The notes beneath the pieces are model-generated. The model saw only the letters and a program-made list of their open reading frames with translations. It was not told where the DNA came from and did not search any database. A program made the position numbers and the translations under genes. From an uncultured Carboxylicivirga sp. (lineage in GTDB: Bacteria; Bacteroidota; Bacteroidia; Bacteroidales; Marinilabiliaceae), in contig CANNEA010000002.1 in NCBI GenBank assembly GCA_947503525.1, positions 62,001 to 126,000 of the forward strand: DNA of 64,000 bases. Direction: 5' to 3'. Below, piece by piece: positions 8,608 through 18,200 of this stretch. Position 1 is the first letter of the stretch; each line of letters starts with the position of its first letter.

Positions 8608-9762
8608 TTATATCTTAAATAGGCCAGCATATTCATTGGGGGTTTTGCCAGTGTGTTTTTTAAATGCTCTATAGAAGGTAGCCTTTGAGTTAAATCCGGC
8701 CATTTCGGAGATATGAATTAAGGTGTAATCTTTTATTTTCCCTTCACCAATCAAGCGAATCACTTCTTTTGTTCGATATCCACTAACGAAATCATAAAAT
8801 GACTGCCTTAATTCATCATTAATTAGTTCCGACACTTTTATTTTATTAAGGCCAGTCCCTTCAACTATATCATGTATAGTCATGTCACTTTTCAGGTAAG
8901 GCTTCTCGCCTTCCATAAAATCGAGAATCAATTGCTCACCGGTCTTTTCTTGTTCATCCGATGCTTGCAAGTTTTTAATCTTCTGTTCACCATGATTTGT
9001 GTTGACCTTAAGGGTAAATTTACCTCCTGTATCGAAAGTAAAAAACTGTGTCCTTTTAATCGTAAGGATCCCCATCCAGAATGTGAGAATTGTAATGCCT
9101 AAATAGTACAGCTTAAATAAATCAAAAGGTATAGTCGTTATCACTAACTCCAAAAAGACACTTGTTGTTCCAATAGCCCACAGGACAACATTAATGATTA
9201 CAAATTGCTTTAACCAACTAATAATACTCTGCTCGTTGTGAGAAACCCTATTTCCGCGAAAAAACTGATATCTATGAATTATTCTTACTGATATGACGGT
9301 ATAAAAAATACCTTGAAGAATTATAATAACATCAGTAACCTTCAAAACTGTTTTTAACCAGCTTGGAAGACCTGCTTCAAAGATCTCAATTTTTGTCTCA
9401 GCACTATTTAAGACAAAAGGAGCTATGGCAATTAAATAAATAAGGAATGGAATAAAATGAATAATTATTGTTCTATAGTTTCTGGCTTCCCGGTTTAAAA
9501 AAGTTTTAACGTAAATAAAGACTAATGGAAAGAAAAGTAAATTTAAACTCGTGAAAAGACCAAAGAGGTGTGGATACTTAAAGAAAAAAGCTTTTGACTG
9601 AATAACAAAGGCAAAAACCGTTATGCCCCAAACAAATGTTAATACTGCTAAAACCCGATTTGCAGAAAAATTCTCAACATAGAACCATAAAAGAACAGCC
9701 ATTAAAATCGAAACAACTCCCCCAAATAGTAGAATTAATTTAAATATCTGTGATACTTCCAT
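8608..9762 (-). CDS. Membrane-bound AraC-family regulator (7TM sensor plus HTH)
   Basis: A 384-residue protein. Residues about 1-240 hold seven or so hydrophobic helices (LILLFGGVVSILMAVLLWFY at the N-terminus). Residues about 270-384 form an AraC-type double helix-turn-helix with the second recognition motif HISEMAGFNSKATFYRAFKKHTGKTPNEY. Such 7TM-AraC proteins are one-component regulators that sense a ligand in or through the inner membrane and bind DNA directly. It is encoded next to and in line with the repeat protein, sulfotransferase and susC genes, which makes it a likely local regulator. A minus-strand -7-like box TACATTTG at 9856-9863 would give an 85-base leader. Confidence 0.85.
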   Translation of the reverse strand: MEVSQIFKLILLFGGVVSILMAVLLWFYVENFSANRVLAVLTFVWGITVFAFVIQSKAFFFKYPHLFGLFTSLNLLFFPLVFIYVKTFLNREARNYRTIIIHFIPFLIYLIAIAPFVLNSAETKIEIFEAGLPSWLKTVLKVTDVIIILQGIFYTVISVRIIHRYQFFRGNRVSHNEQSIISWLKQFVIINVVLWAIGTTSVFLELVITTIPFDLFKLYYLGITILTFWMGILTIKRTQFFTFDTGGKFTLKVNTNHGEQKIKNLQASDEQEKTGEQLILDFMEGEKPYLKSDMTIHDIVEGTGLNKIKVSELINDELRQSFYDFVSGYRTKEVIRLIGEGKIKDYTLIHISEMAGFNSKATFYRAFKKHTGKTPNEYAGLFKI

Positions 9763-10373
9763 TGTGGCTAGACTTTAAATTTACAACTAATATTTCCAGA
9801 TAAGAATACACCTTAACATTCTATGCATAAGCACCATGAAATAATTATTACTTTGCAAATGTAGAGTGTCAGTCAACAAAATACTTACACATTAAAATCA
9901 ATCACTTACATAAAACACTCAAAGTGTTATCATCATGCAGAATGATAAGCAACAGAACGAGATTACCCTATGTTGTAACCAGTCAAAATAGTCCTAAGAA
10001 ATAGAATCACGTCTTTATGAATAGACTTTCGTTTTAATTCGAAATTATAGTTCGCGAAGATATTTCTTAGCTGAAATTTCGAAACTATATTTAAAAAGAA
10101 GATCGTCTCACAATTATAAACTGATACGGTTTCATGATACTTTTATGAGCGTATTAAGCTATTTATCTGACGTTTAAATGAGACAAAAAATTGATTCTTA
10201 CTTTAAAAAAAGTACCTCTTAGTTCTATTATATAAAGGATACAACAATCATCGAACACAGAAAAGGTGGTTTGGCATAGACATCGACTTCGTTTAATAAC
10301 ACTATTAAATAAACTAGTTCGATAAAATCCAATGTTGTATATTGGCTTAGAGTTAGGAACTTCAATAAAATAA
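9763..10373. other. 611-base divergent intergenic region between two AraC-type regulator genes
   Basis: AT-rich and without a credible gene. It contains the minus-strand box TACATTTG at 9856-9863, two direct copies of TTCGAAA followed by CTATA-like sequence near 10037 and 10078, and an inverted GTCTCA/TGAGAC pair at 10105-10184. An open frame on the minus strand at 10163-10414 has no protein-like composition and overlaps the rightward gene's start. Confidence 0.6.
10105..10184. promoter_or_regulatory. Inverted GTCTCA...TGAGAC pair upstream of the soluble AraC gene
   Basis: GTCTCA at 10105-10110 and TGAGAC at 10179-10184, 74 bases apart, repeat the arrangement at 8490-8568. The right half reads TGAGACAAAAAATTG, close to TGAGACAAAATTGG at 8563. 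A shared operator is inference. Confidence 0.35.
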
Positions 10374-11321
10374 ATGATTACAATTACCGGTGGAGCATAT
10401 AACCCCACAGACATGTTCAGCGATCTCAGTAATAAACTAAATGCCGAATGCGATGGCGAAGAGCTATTTGTAGATAATCATAATGGTTTATTCCATCTGG
10501 TAAGCTACACTTTCTTTGGGAATTGTTTTATGAATGTTGGTCAATTAGAGGCCAATCAAGCCGTCTGCTTAAAAAATGAAGCTAAAGATCAAAGGCGGGT
10601 CATATTGCGTATTATTTACGAGGGAGTATCTGATTATAATAAAGGTAAAAAAACGAATACCCGAAATGAACTTTTACTTTATAACAGCAATCAAAGCTTT
10701 GAGCACATCATACCTAAAGATAATAGCGTTAAATGGATAACATTAAGTTTTCCTGCAGAGATGTATAATTTTTTATCTGAAGAGATAAATTTTGAGTTGA
10801 AATCCCTTATTCTCAAAGATCAAGCCTGGTTTACCTACTTCAGTATTACACCTGATTTAGAAAGTTTAATTCGAACTATTTTCGAAAGCATTGATAACAA
10901 ATCGATACGACATTCCATATTTCTATCAAGAATCATTGAAATATTTGGCCTATTACGATTGAAGTTGGACGAAATCAAGTTTGGGGTATCAACAGGCAAA
11001 AACGCCAAGGAAATTGAAAATCTCATTGCCTTTAAAAATAGACTTTTATCGGATTTTAGTATATCTCCTATTCTTCACCAATTAGCAGATGAAATGCATA
11101 TGAGCGAATCTACCTTACAACGCTCATTTAAAGAGGTGTTTAATATGCCTATAATCCAATTCTTTAACCAAAAAAGAATGGAAGAAGTACATAGGCAAAT
11201 AAAGTATACTGATAAAAGCATAACTGAAATAGGAATTGACCTTGGTTTTACACACATTCATCATTTAAGCACTGCCTTTAAAAAACACTTTGGCTACTCC
11301 CCAAAATCATTAAGATCATGA
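10374..11321 (+). CDS. AraC/XylS-family transcriptional regulator (soluble)
   Basis: A 315-residue protein with no membrane segment. Residues about 1-200 form an unrecognised effector-binding region. Residues about 215-315 form the AraC HTH, with motifs QLADEMHMSESTLQRSFKEV and EIGIDLGFTHIHHLSTAFKK and the ending HFGYSPKSLR, close to PchR-like regulators. The N-terminus lacks the usual cupin HxH pattern. It is divergent from the 7TM-AraC gene. Its targets may be the sulfotransferase/SusC locus on its left or the oxygenase/sulfatase genes on its right; sequence alone does not decide. Confidence 0.85.
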   Translation: MITITGGAYNPTDMFSDLSNKLNAECDGEELFVDNHNGLFHLVSYTFFGNCFMNVGQLEANQAVCLKNEAKDQRRVILRIIYEGVSDYNKGKKTNTRNELLLYNSNQSFEHIIPKDNSVKWITLSFPAEMYNFLSEEINFELKSLILKDQAWFTYFSITPDLESLIRTIFESIDNKSIRHSIFLSRIIEIFGLLRLKLDEIKFGVSTGKNAKEIENLIAFKNRLLSDFSISPILHQLADEMHMSESTLQRSFKEVFNMPIIQFFNQKRMEEVHRQIKYTDKSITEIGIDLGFTHIHHLSTAFKKHFGYSPKSLRS

Positions 11322-11427
11322 TTTATTTACCATGTCATTTAATTAAACTGCGCTAAAATCAATTATTAACAACGTTTTGTGCGTAAGCATTCAGTAAAAC
11401 AGTTTGTAAATGATAAAATCATTCAAC

Positions 11428-11451
11428 AATACCATCACTTGTTGTGGTATT
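11428..11451 (-). terminator. Weak hairpin at the end of the oxygenase gene
   Basis: Arms AATACCA/TGGTATT with a 10-base loop overlap the stop codon at 11450. No strong T-run follows on the minus strand, so termination is only probable. Confidence 0.35.
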
Positions 11452-12403
11452 AAATCAAGCCTATCTCTTTTAATCGCTGAACCAGAAATTCACCTGCAGT
11501 GATATCATCATATTGAATTAGATTTTTTGGATCAATACAATTCTCCAAACAATTTAGTTTCATATCACTGACCGGATGCATAAAAAAGGGTATGGAAAAA
11601 CGTTCGGTATGCCATTCTTCTTTTGGAGGATTAACCACACGATGAACCGTTGATACCAGCTTATTATTGGTATGCCTCGACAGCATATCTCCCACATTAA
11701 TGATCAACTCATTGTCTTCTGCCACTGCCTCAATCCATTCTCCTTGCTTATTCTGCACCTGCAACCCCTTACCCTGAGCACCCATCAATAAAGTAATCAG
11801 ATTAATATCGGTATGTTCAGCTGCCCGGACAGCACTCTTCGGATGATCTTTAATGGCCGGATAATAGATGGCGCGGAGTATGCTGTTGCCCTCACTTACA
11901 AAAGGATCAAAATAGAACTCATCCAGACCGATAAACAAGGCCAACGCCCGCAGCACATAAGAACCTGTCTTTTCAAGTAGTTGATAGGCTTCCACTCCCA
12001 ATCTATTAAATTCTGGCAACTCCTCCACCTCTATATTAACAGGATAAACGCCTTTGTATTTCGAATCTTCTTTCAGCTGCTGACCAAAATGCCAGAATTC
12101 TTTCAAGTCTCCCTCTGTTCTTCCCTTGGCATGCTCTTTACCAAATGAGGTAAAACCACGTTGTCCACCAATGGCCGAGCCTTCGTATTTCATTTTTACC
12201 TCATTCGAAAGCGCAAAGAAATTCCTAACTTGCTTGTACAAAGCCTCGGACAATTCAGCACCTAAAAAATGGCCTTTAAGAGCTACAAAACCAATCTCTT
12301 TATAGGCTTTGCCAATCTGATCAACGAACTGTTGCTTTATTTTCGGATCTTCCGAAAGAAAATCACTTAAATCGACCTTGGGAATTGAAGTTACTTTATC
12401 CAT
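11450..12403 (-). CDS. 2-oxoglutarate/Fe(II) oxygenase, isopenicillin-N-synthase family
   Basis: A 317-residue soluble protein of typical family length. The N-terminal DIOX_N region (about 8-110) contains IGFVALKGH. The C-terminal double-stranded beta helix carries the iron ligands His197-x-Asp199 (EHTDIN) and His254 (TVHRVV), and Arg268 followed by FSIPFF, the 2-oxoglutarate clamp in the RxS form. The family hydroxylates, desaturates or cyclises small molecules; the substrate is unknown. It is divergent from the sulfatase gene, with a minus-strand TACATTTG box at 12479-12486. Confidence 0.88.
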   Translation of the reverse strand: MDKVTSIPKVDLSDFLSEDPKIKQQFVDQIGKAYKEIGFVALKGHFLGAELSEALYKQVRNFFALSNEVKMKYEGSAIGGQRGFTSFGKEHAKGRTEGDLKEFWHFGQQLKEDSKYKGVYPVNIEVEELPEFNRLGVEAYQLLEKTGSYVLRALALFIGLDEFYFDPFVSEGNSILRAIYYPAIKDHPKSAVRAAEHTDINLITLLMGAQGKGLQVQNKQGEWIEAVAEDNELIINVGDMLSRHTNNKLVSTVHRVVNPPKEEWHTERFSIPFFMHPVSDMKLNCLENCIDPKNLIQYDDITAGEFLVQRLKEIGLI

Positions 12404-12478
12404 AGAACTATTCAGCTATTTATTCAGTTTCAGAAGATAAGGTATTCTCTACATAAAATCAAACTTTGAACTTTCCCA

Positions 12479-12486
12479 CAAATGTA
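12479..12486 (-). promoter_or_regulatory. Putative -7 box for the oxygenase gene
   Basis: Minus-strand TACATTTG fits TAnnTTTG, 76 bases before the ATG. No clear TTTG lies 19 bases upstream, so support is partial. In the same gap, an imperfect palindrome ACCTTTA/TAAAGGT spans about 12582-12612 before the divergent sulfatase gene and could be an operator. Confidence 0.4.
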
Positions 12487-12637
12487 GAACCATCCCTACT
12501 TATTTTTTTTCCATATAAGTGGGGTAAAATCATTTTCATGCGGTATACCACCGACATGCCATAATTAGTTAACAATTTGAAACCTTTATTATAGAAGAAA
12601 ACTATAAAGGTGATAATAAAGAATAGCAAAAAACTAA

Positions 12638-13927
12638 ATGAAATACCTCTTATATCTATTTTCTATACTTGCTTTTACAGCTTGCCAAAACAATGAACTT
12701 ATAGATCCTCAGGACCAAATAGAAAAAGTCGATGGGCATCCAAATATTCTTTTAATCATAGCCGATGATATGGGTTTGGATGCCACTCCGGGTTATTCCG
12801 AGGGTGTTATCAAACCTTCAATGCCGCACCTTGATCAGCTGGCTTCGCAAGGAATTATCTTCGAGAATGTCTGGTCTTACCCCCTCTGTTCGCCAACAAG
12901 GGCATCTATGCTTACCGGCAAATACGGCTATCGAACAGGAGTACTGAGTGTTGAGAACAATTATATCTCAAGCAGCGAAACCAGTATTCAACGTTATCTC
13001 GACTTAAATACCGAATCGGCCTATGCACATGCTCATATCGGGAAATGGCATCTGTCAAAGTACAATCAAACCACTGTCCCAAACGATATGGGTATTGGCT
13101 ATTATGCAGGACTTATGCAAGGTGGTTTAACGGATTATTATAATTGGAATTTAAACATTAACGGTACGGCAGAGATCTGTGAAGAATACAATACCACCAA
13201 ACTTACCAATCTAAGTATCGACTGGATTAAAGCGCAGGACAAACCCTGGTTTTGCTGGCTAGCCTACTCTTCGCCACATACGCCTTTTCATTATCCACCA
13301 GCTGAAATGCATAATAAAAGTGGCGATACCGATGATAATCTATCGATGTATATGGCAATGCTTGAAAGTATTGATTTCGAGATAGGACGAATTTTGGATG
13401 CCTTGGATCAACAAACAATCGATAATACCCTTATTATTTTTGTGGGAGATAATGGAACGACCAAAGAGGTACTTCAATCGCCATATCGAGGCCGAAAAGG
13501 AAAGGGTTCTTTATATCAGGGTGGAATTAATGTGCCGCTTATCGTTTCGGGCAAAGGCGTTACGCGCAAGAATGCAAGAGATGAAAATCTGATCAATACA
13601 ACAGATTTATTTGCAACAATAGCAGAGGTCGCCGGAGCTGGCATCATATCTTATCAAGAAAGCTATAGCTTTAAAAACTTATTGAGTAGCGAGATTAAGG
13701 GTTTGCGCGAGTTTAATTTTTCTGAAATAGACCATGGCGATAATTACCGCTATACCATTTCTGATGGTGAGTACAAACTCATTACTAACAACGACTCTGA
13801 TGACGAGCTCTATAATTTACTTGACGATCCTTACGAAAGCAATGATCTGTTCAATAGTAGCAACAGTTCAGATGCAGAAGCTATACAAAAATTAAGGCTA
13901 CAAGCCGCAACCATTCACAATAATTAA
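12638..13927 (+). CDS. S1-type sulfatase lipoprotein (formylglycine-dependent)
   Basis: A 429-residue protein with a lipoprotein signal (Cys16). All S1 signature elements are present: metal ligands in ADDMG (42-46), the modification site CSPTR (Cys84-Arg88), which would be converted to formylglycine, the HxxK...H stretch HIGKWHL (133-139), and FVGDNGT for the remaining metal ligands. It hydrolyses sulfate esters, probably of a glycan, in the periplasm or at the surface. The Cys-type site requires an anaerobic maturase (AnSME) or FGE encoded elsewhere. The DUF1566 lipoprotein gene follows 8 bp later, so the two are co-transcribed. A substrate from the sulfotransferase/SusC locus to the left is possible but not shown. 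Confidence 0.93.
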   Translation: MKYLLYLFSILAFTACQNNELIDPQDQIEKVDGHPNILLIIADDMGLDATPGYSEGVIKPSMPHLDQLASQGIIFENVWSYPLCSPTRASMLTGKYGYRTGVLSVENNYISSSETSIQRYLDLNTESAYAHAHIGKWHLSKYNQTTVPNDMGIGYYAGLMQGGLTDYYNWNLNINGTAEICEEYNTTKLTNLSIDWIKAQDKPWFCWLAYSSPHTPFHYPPAEMHNKSGDTDDNLSMYMAMLESIDFEIGRILDALDQQTIDNTLIIFVGDNGTTKEVLQSPYRGRKGKGSLYQGGINVPLIVSGKGVTRKNARDENLINTTDLFATIAEVAGAGIISYQESYSFKNLLSSEIKGLREFNFSEIDHGDNYRYTISDGEYKLITNNDSDDELYNLLDDPYESNDLFNSSNSSDAEAIQKLRLQAATIHNN

Positions 13928-13935
13928 GCATAGGC

Positions 13936-15180
13936 ATGAAGAATTACCTAATAATAGTATTAACACTTCCACTTTTTCTATACAGTTGCAAAAATGATGC
14001 TGTTCAGCCTGAAGTGGAATCAGAACATGACGATATCGTTTTAACACATAGCTATCCAATTGTAGATACCAAACAAACGAATTTCTATGACAATGATAAC
14101 AAGATGTCTACTGTTCCTGTAGTTGGTGATCCATTTTATGGGCAGGATGCGCAATTCTCAACTAACAGTCCTTCGTATACAAGTAACTCCAATGCCACAG
14201 TTAGCGATAATATAACAGGATTGATTTGGGAAAAGGCCTACCAACGAATGACCGACAGTGAAGCAAGGGCCTATCTGATTGAGAAAAACAAAGGTGAATA
14301 CAATGACTGGCGTATTCCAAGCATCAAGGAACTCTATTCGTTGATGCAATTTAACGGAACGGATGTCAGTTCAACCGACATGGACAGCGAACCACCTGCA
14401 AGTGCCATTCCATTCATTGATGATGCCTACTTCGACTTCGACTACTTTGCCAATGGCGAGCGCTCCATTGATGTGCAATATTACAGCAGTTCAAAATATA
14501 CCGCTTATGTAATGACCAACAGCGAGAGTCTATTTGGACTCAACGTGGCAGATGGTCGTATTAAAGGATATCCTTATGAATCGCGCGGAGCAGAAAAAGA
14601 TTACTCTGTGAAACTGGTACGAGGCAATAAGGCTTATGGCATTAATGATTTTATAGATAACGGAGATAATACCATAAGCGATAAAGCCACTGGCCTAATG
14701 TGGGATAAAAACGATAGTAATAAAGGGATGGAGTGGGCCGAAGCTTTGGAATGGGCACAAACCATGAATGCTCAAAAACATAGAGGATATGATGACTGGC
14801 GTGTGCCCAACGCAAAAGAATTGCAGAGCATCGTCGATTATTCACGATCACCTCAAGCAAGCAACAGTGCAGCCATTGATCCTGTTTTTAATATCTCAAA
14901 GATAAGCGTTGAAACTGGTTTGGAAGATTACCCCTTCTTTTGGAGTTCCACTACACACTTAAATACCAAGTGGGCCAGTTCGGCTGTTTACATTTGCTTT
15001 GGAGAGGCCTTGGGCTTTTTCCCCGAAGGTTCTACTTCAGCCATTGATGTGCATGGAGCCGGTGCACAACGCAGTGCCCCTAAATACGATAATGGAAAGG
15101 ATTACTCCAGTGGTCACGGGCCACAGGGAGATGTGGTTCGTTTTAACAACTATGTTCGTTTGGTTAGAACGATAGAGTAG
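13936..15180 (+). CDS. DUF1566 (Lcl C-terminal) domain lipoprotein
   Basis: A 414-residue protein with a lipobox at Cys18. Two DUF1566/Lcl_C units are visible: about 90-230 with GLIWEKAYQRMTDSEARAYL and DWRIPSIKELYSLM, and about 240-412 with GLMWDKNDSNKGMEWAEALE and DWRVPNAKELQSIVDYS, ending FNNYVRLVRT. The domain is found in surface proteins, some of which bind polymers; as I recall it belongs to the C-type-lectin-like superfamily that also includes formylglycine-generating enzyme, but no catalytic role is known. Tight coupling to the sulfatase suggests a partner that holds the sulfated substrate. Function unproven. Confidence 0.85.
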   Translation: MKNYLIIVLTLPLFLYSCKNDAVQPEVESEHDDIVLTHSYPIVDTKQTNFYDNDNKMSTVPVVGDPFYGQDAQFSTNSPSYTSNSNATVSDNITGLIWEKAYQRMTDSEARAYLIEKNKGEYNDWRIPSIKELYSLMQFNGTDVSSTDMDSEPPASAIPFIDDAYFDFDYFANGERSIDVQYYSSSKYTAYVMTNSESLFGLNVADGRIKGYPYESRGAEKDYSVKLVRGNKAYGINDFIDNGDNTISDKATGLMWDKNDSNKGMEWAEALEWAQTMNAQKHRGYDDWRVPNAKELQSIVDYSRSPQASNSAAIDPVFNISKISVETGLEDYPFFWSSTTHLNTKWASSAVYICFGEALGFFPEGSTSAIDVHGAGAQRSAPKYDNGKDYSSGHGPQGDVVRFNNYVRLVRTIE

Positions 15181-15205
15181 TGTTTTTTTAATTAGTATAA
15201 ATATT

Positions 15206-15237
15206 AAGAGGATGCCCAAAAATTTGGACACCCTCTT
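15206..15237. terminator. Bidirectional hairpin between convergent DUF1566 and GH81 genes
   Basis: A 32-base near-palindrome with arms AAGAGGATGCCCAAA and TTTGGACACCCTCTT (two mismatches, two-base loop) lies between the converging stop codons at 15180 and 15265. It probably serves both transcripts. Confidence 0.7.
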
Positions 15238-15264
15238 CGCATTACCCCTCAACGAAATTTTTAC

Positions 15265-18200
15265 TTATTCTTTAATAATTTTAAACGGTTTTTGTCCGTC
15301 AATAAACAAGAAATAGATACCCGTCGGATAAGCACTCATATCGTACTGATAGTGCTTTGAATCTACTTCGATAATATCAATTAATGTGCCTTTCATATCA
15401 AAGACTTTCACCTGACTTGACTCATCCGCAAGTTCAATATTTAGGATGGAAGATACCGGGTTTGGATAGGGCGCTTTCAACAAACTTTCACTTGAATCGA
15501 TATTTGTTGGCACGCAATTATCTCCTACCGTATAAGAAAATACTTTTGTCACCGATAAACCTCCGGCAAAGGCAAATTTACAAGCTAATTGCAGAACAGC
15601 TCCAGGTGTTTGATTGCTTAAACTTATTGTAAATACGCCGTTGTTGTTCGACATTGGTGTTTCAACAAAACCAGAAGTTGTATTCCAAAGGTAGGCCACT
15701 TGACCGTCTTTATTATCCAATAATTCAAAGCTGATATTTACATCATTTCCCGAAGTGGAAAATGCATAATTATAACCAATATCGAATGCTCCTTGTGAAG
15801 CCTCAGCTGAAGTACCAGAACAAGCATTATTGGTGCTTTCTGAAGTGGTGGCGTTTAATACAAGAGGATTATTGGCCGCAGCATTACCCGAATTATCCGA
15901 TGCAGTCACCGTAAACGTATAGGCTGTTTCCGGATTCAATGCCGTGATTTTATAGCTTGTTTCTTCTCCTGAAATACCTGTTGTGGTTTTAGTTATTCCA
16001 TTATAGGCAATCTGATAAAGCAAAGCTCCTGAATTATCATCAGCATTTAAGAGAATTTCCACACTCGATTGGCTAATCTCTCCAACACTTGCGGTAAAAG
16101 CAGTAGGCGCTTCATTATCTGGTGCGCAATTATCACCTACTATGTATTGAATATATTTTGTAACGGCCAATCCTCCAGCAAAAGCAAACTTACAGGCTAC
16201 ACTAATGGTTGAGCCAAGAGGCTGCGCTGTTAGCACTGTTGAGAAGGTTTTACCTTCAACATGATTCATTGGAGTTTCGGAAAATGGGTTTTCGTTAAAC
16301 AAGTAGGCCACCACTCCATCTTTATCATCCTGAAGTTCAAAAGTAACCGTTACATCTGTTCCAACGGTTTCAAAGGCATAATTATAACCTACAGTGAATG
16401 AACCTTCACGCGCTTCACTTGAATTGCCCGTACAAGAGCGTACTTCCTCAAAAGACATATTAATGGTCTGTGATTCGCCAATGGCGCCTCCATCATCAAT
16501 GGCCTTGGCTGTTAAAGCATAATCTCCTGCAGTACTGGTCCATTCAATAGCAAATGGAGCCGTGTTGTCAGAATCAATTAAGGCATTGTTTTGATAAAAG
16601 TCTACACGCTGAATCGTTCCATCCAGATCGCTTGCACCTGCTGTTATGCTAATTTCTTCACCCTCTTTAAAACTTGCCCCTTCTTCCGGTGAAGTTAACG
16701 AAACCGTTGGAATAATATTGGCCGTACTACTAACTATCACCAATACCTCATCACTTGCCGTTCGCATATCAATATTTGTCACCTCAAGTTTAAAACGATA
16801 AACACCTTCAAGTAATCCACTAATCGAAGGCTGAGCCAAAGTATTATCGTCATAGCTCACTGCGGAAGGTCCATAAATCTGTGTCCACTGATAAGTTAAG
16901 GCCTGACCTGTAGATTCGCTGCTGCCTGTTGCATCCAAAGTAGCTGTAGACAAAGGCCAAAGCACTTTAACATCAGCTCCTGCTGAAGCTCTAGGGAAAG
17001 AATACGGGACATCGCCGGTGCGTGTAAAGGTCATTCTACCAAAGTTAAATTCGCCGCCGGCATACTCAACTCGAAGTACATGTTCACCTTCTGTCAAGAC
17101 CAGGTCCGTTACGCTTTTAGAAGCCCACACATCCCATGAGGTGCTTGAAGTGGAAGGTACACTAATATTGGAGTCTATTGATTCATCATCCACCACCAAA
17201 GAAAAAGGTCCGCCTCCGGCGGCATTTCCTGAAGCATAACGGAAACTCATGTCGTATAAGCCCGACTGCGTTACATTAACCGTGTATTCTGTCCACTCGC
17301 CACTTGCAATATGACTTATAAATTTTCCTTCGGAATTATCTGCTGTGGCATCCACATTTTCATTTGTTCGGTAGTCACCTGCATTGCCGGCTGATACGTC
17401 CACATATGAGATACCTTGTCCCAAACCTCCTTCAAACTTATCGTAATTACCGGCCTCAATCACTCCAGGCAAATCAAATGCCGCTCCGAGGAAGGGCAAT
17501 TGTTCGCCCACTTGTACATTTACGGTATTGCTCACAATAAAATCCTCACCAACATATACTTTTGCATACAATCCATGAATACCCAGGATCAAGTTCTCAG
17601 CTTTAAAGGTATAAGGCGCAGCTGCCTTGGTTCCAATAAAGGTACTTCCATCGTAAAAGTCCACTTTAGTGATACCTGCACCTGATGTTTCAACTAATAA
17701 ATTAACACTGCCATTGGCATAAGCACGTGTAAAATCAGAACTTAATTCGCCCGAAGCATCTATATCTTTACTGGTAACCATTGCATTCGCCGGCACATCT
17801 AATGTATACCCATCCGAGTACCTAACCGTCAATGCGGCATTCGTATAGTTATGTGCCACATAAGTCTTATCACCATCCTTATCAAACACCACCGCAATAG
17901 GATAATCCGCCGTGATACCACTATTGACTTTACCCATGGCATTCATATTGTGCAGCCAGTGATAGGTTTGCGCATCCGATATACCAAACTTTAAATTTCG
18001 CTCAGGATAGGAGTCGTACAAATCAATGGCTCCCTGTGGATCAACAAAGGCCTGATATTCCCACATCACATCGTGCCACAGATTTGGATTTTCTTCATTA
18101 CTAAGGATTCCTGTATTGGCTTTTATCTCATTCCAAAGCTTTTCAACGTAAGCGGTATTGTGACCAAGATAAAGTGAGCCCCCATGAATCGGATACATCT

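Noticed and set aside
10163-10414. 83-codon frame on the minus strand before the soluble AraC gene
   Set aside because: It overlaps the rightward AraC gene's start, has no ribosome site or family-like features, and its composition looks like noncoding AT-rich DNA.
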